A stretch of DNA of 46,571 nucleotides. Origin: Planococcus halotolerans (lineage in GTDB: Bacteria; Bacillota; Bacilli; Bacillales_A; Planococcaceae). Shown piece by piece: positions 40,562 through 46,571 of this stretch (within the stretch, counting starts at the first letter, position 1; each line of letters opens with the position of its first letter). The notes beneath the pieces were generated by a model. The model was not told where the DNA came from. It did not search any database and worked only from the letters and a program-made list of their open reading frames with translations. The stretch spans positions 1-46,571 of the forward strand of contig NZ_QLZR01000012.1 in the NCBI RefSeq assembly GCF_003289955.1, written 5' to 3'. The translations under genes and the position numbers were made by a program.

Positions 40562-41285
40562 AAAGCATTTCCCGCACTTCTTCCGTATATTCCCCGTCGT
40601 CTCCGTAGACAATCAGCGGCGGCAAGATTTTCAGATCGGGCTTGCCGTCTTTTATTCCTTCAATTAATAAGGTGTTCGCTTCTTTCCCGGCTTTCGGGTA
40701 GACCAGCCTGACACGTTTCGGCTCCAGCCGGTTGACGCGCATTGCCGTGATCAAGTCAATCAGCCGGCCAGCACGGTGCACAAATGCCGCTTTGCCGCCC
40801 TGCTTCAATAACTGGCTGGCAGAGCGCACAGCCTCGTCCAGCGTCAAATAGAGCTCGTGTCGTGCAATCGCCATGTGTTCACTGATATTTTTATCGCTCA
40901 TATTATCCGCCGGAAAATATGGCGGGTTGCATGTTACGACGTCATATTTTTCAAAACCGAGCGTTTCCGGGATCGTTTTGACATCGCCCTGCAGAATGCT
41001 AATCTGCGGCTCCAACCCGTTATACGCCACACTGCGCTGCGCCATATGCACAAGCCGCTCCTGCAGCTCGACACCGATGATCTGGGATTCCGTCCGAGCG
41101 CTTAAAAAAAGCGGAATCGCCCCGTTCCCTGTACATAGATCCACTATCTTCCCGCGTTTCAACGGCAAGTAAGCAAACCGGGCCAATAAAACCGCATCCA
41201 GTGAAAACGAAAATACGGACGGGCTTTGAATGATCCGTAATTCCTCCGCCAATAAATAATCCAGCCGTTCGTCATCCAACAGCAT
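40548..41285 (-). CDS. yabB: TrmN6-type tRNA adenine-N6 methyltransferase YabB
   Basis: SAM-dependent N6-adenine methyltransferase, homologous to E. coli YfiC (tRNA-Val A37). The 245-residue reading from the ATG at 41285 (GGAGGAG eight bases upstream) has the SAM motif [11 protein letters not shown] at about 51-61 and the catalytic NPPY at about 125-128. The start region [21 protein letters not shown] is highly conserved in Firmicutes. The frame is open 37 codons further upstream across a terminator hairpin, which is not coding. Position after yabA agrees with B. subtilis. Confidence 0.94.
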   Translation of the reverse strand: MLLDDERLDYLLAEELRIIQSPSVFSFSLDAVLLARFAYLPLKRGKIVDLCTGNGAIPLFLSARTESQIIGVELQERLVHMAQRSVAYNGLEPQISILQGDVKTIPETLGFEKYDVVTCNPPYFPADNMSDKNISEHMAIARHELYLTLDEAVRSASQLLKQGGKAAFVHRAGRLIDLITAMRVNRLEPKRVRLVYPKAGKEANTLLIEGIKDGKPDLKILPPLIVYGDDGEYTEEVREMLYGDK

Positions 41286-41306
41286 ATTTTCAACTCCTCC
41301 ACAAAA

Positions 41307-41344
41307 CAAAAAGCTGCCGCCACGCAAGGTGACGGAAGCTTTTG
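41307..41344 (-). terminator. Terminator-like hairpin between yabA and yabB
   Basis: Interrupted stem CAAAAGCT-CCG-CAC / GTG-CGG-AGCTTTTTG with symmetric mismatches and a T tail on the minus strand. It may partly terminate the yaaO-yabA message before yabB. Confidence 0.7.
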
Positions 41345-41356
41345 TTGATTTTGCCA

Positions 41357-41719
41357 TCAATTCTGCTTGTTTAAAAATGAAAGGCAGAACAAGCAATCAT
41401 CACCTTTTCGGGAACTGCCAAAATGTACATGGCAGACATGATAGCCTTCGTGATAAAGCCGGGCCAGATTATCATAGCCCTCGCCGATATCCATGACCGC
41501 TCTTTCGAGTTTTACAGGATCCACAGCCGCAGCAGCTTCCGGAACCGCTTCATGAAGTTCATCCAGGCGCGCACGCAAATGATGATTTTCAAGCTGCAGC
41601 GCATGATGTTCTTCCATCGTATGCGCCACCACTGCTTTCAATTCGCGAAATTGCTGCTGCATCGATTCAAGCTGCTGCTCAAAATCCATGACCGTGTCCA
41701 AAAAATTCTTATCTTTCAC
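41357..41719 (-). CDS. yabA: Replication initiation control protein YabA
   Basis: Binds DnaA and the DnaN clamp to restrain initiation of replication. The 120-residue protein has an N-terminal leucine-zipper coiled coil (about 5-58), a short alanine-rich linker, and a zinc-binding C-terminal domain ([20 protein letters not shown] then CLSFLNKQ, with Cys/His ligands). I use the GTG at 41719 after AGGTGG; a GTG nine bases earlier is also open. It is 10 nt from ricT and lies downstream of holB, consistent with a replication-linked group. Confidence 0.94.
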   Translation of the reverse strand: MKDKNFLDTVMDFEQQLESMQQQFRELKAVVAHTMEEHHALQLENHHLRARLDELHEAVPEAAAAVDPVKLERAVMDIGEGYDNLARLYHEGYHVCHVHFGSSRKGDDCLFCLSFLNKQN

Positions 41720-41729
41720 ACCAACCACC

Positions 41730-42542
41730 TCACGCTCTCGTTCCTTGGTCCATTATCTCACTTAATGCATATTCAAGTGTCTGTTCCTGCTCAGAAAGGC
41801 GGATTTTCAATACGCGTTCCAGAATATTCATACTGACAACACGACCTTCGCCGTCCGGAGTCGCAACACGTGTGCCAACATCCGGCATTTCTTTCTTCGC
41901 CTGCTCATACTCATCGTTCTCATACTTAAGGCAGCACATCAAGCGCCCGCAAAGACCTGAAATCTTCGATGGATTCAACGACAGATTCTGATCTTTGGCC
42001 ATTTTAATCGAAACCGGTTCAAAATCGCCCAGGAATGTTGAACAGCAAAGCATACGTCCACAAGGTCCGATGCCCCCGAGCATTTTCGCTTCATCCCTTA
42101 CACCGATTTGGCGAAGTTCGATACGTGTCCGGAATATTGACGCCAGATCCTTAACAAGGTTCCGGAAATCGACGCGGCCTTCCGCCGTGAAATAAAAAAT
42201 CACTTTATTGCGGTCAAAAGTATATTCGACATCAACCAGCTTCATATCGAGCCGGTGTTCTTCGATTTTTCCTGTACCCATCTCAAATGCACGCTGCGCT
42301 TCCCGGCGGTTATCTTCCACCTGCTCACGATCACGTTCACTTGCTACACGCACAACTTGTTTCAGCGGCAATACGACATCGTTTTCGCCGACCGTCTTGA
42401 CCGGTACGACCACTTTCCCGTATTCCACTCCGCGAGCTGTTTCAACGATTACATAATCGTCTTTTTCGATCGTAAATTCACCTGGATCGAAATAATATAT
42501 TTTACCCGCTTTTTTAAAGCGGACACCTATGACATTATACAA
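41730..42542 (-). CDS. ricT: RicT (YaaT) PSP1-domain regulator of RNase Y
   Basis: Part of the RicA-RicF-RicT (Y-complex) that directs RNase Y mRNA processing and affects sporulation, competence and biofilm in B. subtilis. The 270-residue protein has a PSP1 domain and six cysteines in GPCGRMLCC (about 159-167) and GLCGRLMCC (about 196-204), which bind iron-sulfur clusters in B. subtilis. It starts with TTG at 42542 after GGGAGG, as I recall for B. subtilis yaaT (TTGTATAATGT). It is the gene after holB with a 3-nt gap. Confidence 0.95.
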   Translation of the reverse strand: MYNVIGVRFKKAGKIYYFDPGEFTIEKDDYVIVETARGVEYGKVVVPVKTVGENDVVLPLKQVVRVASERDREQVEDNRREAQRAFEMGTGKIEEHRLDMKLVDVEYTFDRNKVIFYFTAEGRVDFRNLVKDLASIFRTRIELRQIGVRDEAKMLGGIGPCGRMLCCSTFLGDFEPVSIKMAKDQNLSLNPSKISGLCGRLMCCLKYENDEYEQAKKEMPDVGTRVATPDGEGRVVSMNILERVLKIRLSEQEQTLEYALSEIMDQGTRA

Positions 42543-42545
42543 TTT

Positions 42546-43538
42546 TTACCCCTCCCGCAGATTCAGCATTAATTGCTCCATCAGCAGCGTTCGGTTCATA
42601 TTGCGAGGCAATTGCTGTTTGGCCTGTAAAATAGCCTGCAGCTGTTTTGACAACACAGTAAAAGAACGCTGAAGAGCCATCTGCTTCCAAGTTTCTTCCA
42701 TGTCTGGATACGTTCTTGCTGTCTCGAGTCCTGCCTTTACCGAAGCAATGTCCCGATATGCAAATAATAACATGTCCAGGCCTCTTTCGGTATCTTCTTT
42801 TTCCTTAAACAACGGAAGCCAATCCGACTGAAGCATTAAAAGTGCCTCGTGTACATTGTTGCTGACCACTTCGACCAGCTTCAAAACTGTTTTTCTTGCC
42901 TGTGGAAATTGTTCATCCGTACTCAAAGCCAGTGCTTCTTCTTCGCTTTGCGTCAGCATGCTTACCGTTGCGGCCATAGAAGCTGTCATGCCACCCGCAA
43001 TCAGCTTTTCCATTAACACTGGGCGTGACAGCGGCTGAAACGATACAAGCTGGCAGCGGGAACGGATTGTGCTCATAATCGCATTCAGACGTTCTGTCTG
43101 AAGAATGGCCGTCACATTGAATTCCGGCTCCTCCAGAAATTTTAGCAACGCATTAGCGGAAGCATTATTCATCCGATCCGCTTCCTGAATCACATATATC
43201 TTACGCCCCGTATTCAATCCTGTTTTATTCATTGAATAAATCAATTCACGGATCTGGTCAATCTTGATGTTTTGACCATCCGGTTCTATAAAGACGATAT
43301 TCGGATGATTTCCGGAATTATATAAATGGCAGCTTCTGCATGTTCCACATGGAACATTTTGCTGCGGATTTTCGCAAAGCAACAGCTTCACAAAAAAATG
43401 CGTTACTTCTTTTATTCCCGAACCAGCAGGCCCTTCAAAAAGGAAGGCATGTGCCAGCCGGTCTTTTTCAAAAGCCCCTTGCAGCCTCTTCATCACAATC
43501 GGCTGCATCTGTTTGAATTCTTCGGTTGTCATCTGCAC
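42546..43538 (-). CDS. holB: DNA polymerase III delta' subunit
   Basis: Clamp-loader subunit. The 330-residue protein has a degenerate P-loop GPAGSGIKE at 36-44, lacking the canonical GKT as expected for delta', a four-cysteine zinc module (C55, C64, C67, C70), the NNASANALLKFLEEP block and a C-terminal collar domain. The GTG at 43538 has AAGGTG five bases upstream; an ATG two codons later is possible. In B. subtilis yaaR lies between darA and holB; here the 79-nt gap holds only a terminator. Confidence 0.96.
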   Translation of the reverse strand: MQMTTEEFKQMQPIVMKRLQGAFEKDRLAHAFLFEGPAGSGIKEVTHFFVKLLLCENPQQNVPCGTCRSCHLYNSGNHPNIVFIEPDGQNIKIDQIRELIYSMNKTGLNTGRKIYVIQEADRMNNASANALLKFLEEPEFNVTAILQTERLNAIMSTIRSRCQLVSFQPLSRPVLMEKLIAGGMTASMAATVSMLTQSEEEALALSTDEQFPQARKTVLKLVEVVSNNVHEALLMLQSDWLPLFKEKEDTERGLDMLLFAYRDIASVKAGLETARTYPDMEETWKQMALQRSFTVLSKQLQAILQAKQQLPRNMNRTLLMEQLMLNLREG

Positions 43539-43559
43539 AATTTCACCTTCCGCCTTTTT

Positions 43560-43590
43560 AAAAAAATCCCGTGTTCCAAGGGAGCACGGG
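43560..43590 (-). terminator. Intrinsic terminator after darA
   Basis: Stem CCCGTG / CACGGG with a partly paired TCC/GGA interior, then seven T on the minus strand. Confidence 0.85.
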
Positions 43591-43617
43591 TGTCATGTAT
43601 TTTATGATCTGCGTCAC

Positions 43618-43953
<336 letters not shown>

Positions 43954-44005
43954 TCACTCCTTTTTATTGGTCTTTCTTCTATATAATTATAACACGAACA
44001 ATTAA

Positions 44006-44650
44006 TTACGCTGTATAACTTTCCATGCCTTTTATAATCGCTGCCAGCGCATCCGCCACAACTTCTTCCGGCTCTTTGACAGCATCGATTCTGACAATGC
44101 GGTCGGGATAACGGCGTGAAACTTCCTGATAGCCCTCATACACCTTTTGGTGGAACGGCAATTTCTCCATATCCAAGCGGTTCTGTTCTCTTCCGCTGTT
44201 TGCCGCAATCCTTTGCAGCCCGATTTCCGGCGACACATCAAATAATAAGGTCAAATCCGGCCAAGTGTCCTGTATCGCAAATTCATTGATGGAAAGAACT
44301 TCGTCGATGCCAAGTCCGCGGGCATGCCCCTGGTAAGCCAGTGAACTGTCGATAAAGCGGTCGCACAGCACCACTTTCCCCTGGTGCAGTGCTGGCAGCA
44401 CTTTCTCCACCAGATGCTGGCGCCGGGCAGCTGCATAAAGAAGCGCTTCTGTACGGCCGTCCATTGCCGTATGGTTTTTATTCAAAATCACCTCTCGGAT
44501 CTTCTCAGCAATCTCAATGCCTCCCGGTTCCCGCGTCAAAACGGCTTCGATGCCCAGTGGTTGCAGCTGTGTCATCAATTGCTCGATAGCGGTCGTCTTG
44601 CCCGCCCCTTCAGGCCCTTCAATGGTAATAAAATATCCTGGTTTGTTCAT
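44006..44650 (-). CDS. tmk: Thymidylate kinase
   Basis: Phosphorylates dTMP to dTDP. The 214-residue protein has the P-loop GPEGAGKTT at 12-20, the [12 protein letters not shown] substrate segment near 96-107 and the lid region with SGREQNRLD near 151-159. The ATG shares one base with the yaaO stop (TAATG), and GGAGG lies nine bases upstream, so it is coupled to yaaO. Order yaaO-tmk-darA is as in B. subtilis. Confidence 0.98.
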   Translation of the reverse strand: MNKPGYFITIEGPEGAGKTTAIEQLMTQLQPLGIEAVLTREPGGIEIAEKIREVILNKNHTAMDGRTEALLYAAARRQHLVEKVLPALHQGKVVLCDRFIDSSLAYQGHARGLGIDEVLSINEFAIQDTWPDLTLLFDVSPEIGLQRIAANSGREQNRLDMEKLPFHQKVYEGYQEVSRRYPDRIVRIDAVKEPEEVVADALAAIIKGMESYTA

Positions 44651-46092
44651 TATTCGTTGCCTCCATGCTGTATGACCAAAAGTTGCTTTTCAGCCAGTTT
44701 ATGTTCACCTTGAATCACCGCACCTGCTGCCAAATGATCCATTAACTGCTCTAATTTTGCTTGAGTCCATATCTCTCCAGGCAACGCTAACGGGACTCCC
44801 GGCGGATAGGGAGTGACCATCGCTGCCGAATGCCGGCCCATCGCTTTTGTATAGGAAATCCATTCCGAATCAGCCAAGTCAATCGCCTCATAGGAGATTT
44901 CCGGTTCACTGATTGCGATTGGCTCCTGACGTGTTATCAGCAGCTTCTTATCCCTCTGCTCTTTTCGCAGCTGTTGGACTGCTTCCCTGATTCGGCTTCC
45001 GATTTCCGCAAATGGATAAGTATGGCTCTGTTTTAATAATGGCGATACCATCACCACTTGAAGCGAGTCGGCCATTTCAGCGTAAACATTCATTTCTTCC
45101 AGTTTTTCCTGAAGTCTGAAACCGTTGTACCCTTCCACTCTCAACATGATTTTGAGCGGATCGTCCGCTTCAACCACTTCAAGATCAGAAATCGTTCTCA
45201 GGCTGCCAATAAACAGTTTACGTTTCTCTTGGAAATATTGTTTATCCGGTCCGGAATATGTTTGAATAAAAGCTCTTGCATCATCCAGCGAAGCCATAAT
45301 CAAATAAGACGGACTGCTTGATTGGAACATACGCAGATACTTGCTTACCCTATCCGCGTTCACCCGGCTTCCTTTTATATGAAGAAAAGAACCCATCGTC
45401 ATAGCAGGCAATGTCTTATGTGCAGATTGCACAACTGCATCTGCACCATAAGAGAGAGCAGATCGGGGGAACGGCGGACCCGCAAGCAGATGGGCACCGT
45501 GAGCTTCGTCAACCAGCACCGGAATATCAAATTGGTGACTGTACTTTATCATTTCTTCTATTTCTACCCCTGCCATGCCGTAATAATTAGGGTAAGTTAA
45601 AATTAAAGCTTTGGCTTCCGGATACAGCTGAATGGCATCTTTCAACGTTTTTAACGAAACACTTTCCGCACTTAGTGACGCTTCGCCCCATTCCGGAGCC
45701 AGATAGACTGGTTGCAATTTAGCCAGTTCCAGCGCATGAAAAATGGATTTATGAGAGTTTCGCTGAACCAGTACGCGGTCCCCTTCTTTGCAGACTGCAT
45801 GAATCATCGCCAAGTTGCCGCTGGTTGATCCGTTTACCAAAAAGAAACTTTTATCAGCTTCATAAGCCTCGGCCAATAATTGCTGAGCTTCTCTAATAGC
45901 CCCTTCCGGATAATGCAGATCGTCCAATCCGCTCAATTCAGTTTGATCGTATTGCAAAGCAGAGCGTATCTCGTTCGGCAAGCCCGATAATTCCCCATGC
46001 TTATGTCCGGGAACGTGAAAAGAAACCGGCCGCTGTTGCTGAAAATTCTTTAACGCTTCCACTAAAGGGCGTCGCTGCGTCATATAGTCCAT
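44650..46092 (-). CDS. yaaO: Orn/Lys/Arg decarboxylase family protein YaaO
   Basis: PLP-dependent basic amino acid decarboxylase of the SpeA/YaaO fold-I family. The 480-residue protein (same length as B. subtilis YaaO) has DEAHGAH near 195-201, the PLP lysine K226 in QSAHKTLP, and the C-terminal domain with TPYPPGVPL near the end. Substrate (lysine, ornithine or arginine) cannot be decided from sequence. The ATG at 46092 has AAGGAAG eight bases upstream; ATG 46083 is an alternative. The frame runs open 51 codons upstream through the promoter region and is not coding there. The csfB-xpaC-yaaN genes found upstream in B. subtilis are absent. Confidence 0.92.
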   Translation of the reverse strand: MDYMTQRRPLVEALKNFQQQRPVSFHVPGHKHGELSGLPNEIRSALQYDQTELSGLDDLHYPEGAIREAQQLLAEAYEADKSFFLVNGSTSGNLAMIHAVCKEGDRVLVQRNSHKSIFHALELAKLQPVYLAPEWGEASLSAESVSLKTLKDAIQLYPEAKALILTYPNYYGMAGVEIEEMIKYSHQFDIPVLVDEAHGAHLLAGPPFPRSALSYGADAVVQSAHKTLPAMTMGSFLHIKGSRVNADRVSKYLRMFQSSSPSYLIMASLDDARAFIQTYSGPDKQYFQEKRKLFIGSLRTISDLEVVEADDPLKIMLRVEGYNGFRLQEKLEEMNVYAEMADSLQVVMVSPLLKQSHTYPFAEIGSRIREAVQQLRKEQRDKKLLITRQEPIAISEPEISYEAIDLADSEWISYTKAMGRHSAAMVTPYPPGVPLALPGEIWTQAKLEQLMDHLAAGAVIQGEHKLAEKQLLVIQHGGNE

Positions 46093-46116
46093 CCTCACAT
46101 CTTCCTTGTTCCTTCC

Positions 46117-46147
46117 ATTATAACGAACTTTGGCACCAAATGGGCAA
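46117..46147 (-). promoter_or_regulatory. Possible promoter for yaaO
   Basis: Minus-strand perfect -10 TATAAT (46117-46122) with a -35 TTGCCC (46142-46147) at a long 19-bp spacing. A perfect palindrome TTGTTATTAACAA (46212-46224) lies further upstream and could bind a regulator. Confidence 0.45.
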
Positions 46148-46252
46148 AGTCGATTCATAGAAAGCACCTTTCCAGTAATTTTCTTGCCTGTTCTTTTTAT
46201 TAGCAGGTTCCTTGTTATTAACAATAAAATCGTTATTTCTGACAAAATTTAT

Positions 46253-46291
46253 GACAAAAAAGGCCGCTACCGCTTACGCGGTAACGACCTT
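46253..46291 (-). terminator. Intrinsic terminator of the rRNA operon
   Basis: Fourteen-base stem AAGGTCGTTACCGC / GCGGTAGCGGCCTT (two G-U pairs) with a four-base loop and six T. It lies 10 nt past the 5S gene. Confidence 0.95.
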
Positions 46292-46300
46292 CTTCTGTAT

Positions 46301-46416
46301 GCCCAGCGGCGTCCTACTCTCACAGGGGGAGACCCCCAACTACCATCGGCGCAAAAGAGCTTAACTGCCGTGTTCGGGATGGGAACGGGTGTGGCCTCTT
46401 TGCCATCGTCACTGGA
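46301..46416 (-). rRNA. rrf: 5S ribosomal RNA
   Basis: About 116 nt with the canonical Gram-positive 5S core on the minus strand: CCACACCCGTTCCCATCCCG, GAACACGG.AGTTAAGCTC, GCGCCGATGGTAGT and GAGAGTAGGACGCCGC. The ends TCCAGTG and CGCTGGG pair as the terminal helix; exact ends may shift by one or two bases. It is the substrate of RNase M5 encoded at 33795-34355. Confidence 0.96.
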
Positions 46417-46496
46417 CTGTATTTGAGTGCTTGCGCCCTCAAAACTGGATAAACGACGGTGAAACATTTTTGATGCAAAGCAATTCATAAAAGTAT

Positions 46497-46571
46497 TGGT
46501 TAAGTCCTCGATCGATTAGTATTCGTCAGCTGCACGTGTCGCCACGCTTCCACCTCGAACCTATCTACCTC
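46497..46571 (-). rRNA. rrl: 23S ribosomal RNA, 3' end only (partial)
   Basis: The last ~75 nt of 23S rRNA on the minus strand (GGTTCGAGGTGGAAGCGTGG, then ACGTGCAGCTGACGAATAC, ending near GAGGACTTAACCA). The 80-nt 23S-5S spacer (46417-46496) carries no tRNA. Confidence 0.95.

Noticed and set aside
42546..43538. Degenerate P-loop of HolB as a mutation
   Set aside because: Delta' clamp-loader subunits normally lack a functional ATP site, so the altered motif is expected.

Overview
This window is a housekeeping stretch of a low-GC Gram-positive chromosome (Bacillales). The gene order matches, as I remember it, the Bacillus subtilis interval between the rrnA and rrnJ operons (yaaO to lysS). Almost everything is transcribed on the minus strand, between the 5' end of a 16S rRNA gene at the left edge and the 3' end of a 23S gene plus 5S at the right edge. 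The sporulation genes expected in this interval (csfB, yabG, sspF, fin, spoVT, yabP, yabQ, spoIIE) are absent, while pan-Bacillales genes such as spoVG, spoVC/pth, yabM and abrB remain. This fits a non-sporulating or sporulation-reduced member of the Planococcaceae (Planococcus-like). The genus is an inference from gene content and protein resemblance, not from a database search.

Layout read in the direction of transcription (right to left): 23S-5S; yaaO-tmk-darA-holB-ricT-yabA-yabB-yazA-rsmI (basic aliphatic amino acid decarboxylase family, dTMP synthesis, c-di-AMP receptor, clamp loader, RNA and replication control); abrB on the opposite strand; metG-yabD-yabE-rnmV-ksgA (translation and rRNA maturation, cell wall); veg; ispE-purR-ridA-spoVG; glmU-prs-ctc-pth; mfd-yabM-mazG-rqcP; then an inserted plus-strand operon carA-carB-argF (carbamoyl phosphate and citrulline synthesis for arginine); divIC; yabR; a lone plus-strand tRNA-Met; tilS-hprT-ftsH-coaX-hslO-yacD-cysK; folP-folB-folK; lysS; and the promoters and 16S start of the next rRNA operon.

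No mobile element, CRISPR array, prophage or defence system is visible, and I found no clear undescribed system. The most informative signals are regulatory. There is a tandem pair of Spo0A boxes just downstream of the abrB promoter, a perfect-consensus sigma-H promoter before spoVG, and a sigma-B type promoter before ctc. Thus the transition-state and general-stress circuits appear to be wired as in B. subtilis although the sporulation genes of the neighbourhood are gone. Other points of interest are the carAB-argF island where yabP-yabQ would be, the inverted tRNA-Met where spoIIE-yabS-yabT would be, a MetRS with a HIGT signature and a four-cysteine zinc knuckle, and missing pabBAC, dusB and yaaR.

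Many genes overlap by 1 to 17 nt (folP/folB/folK, yacD/hslO, rnmV/ksgA, carA/carB/argF, mazG/yabM, yazA/rsmI, yabB/yazA, tmk/yaaO), indicating translational coupling. Most transcription-unit ends carry a recognisable intrinsic terminator.
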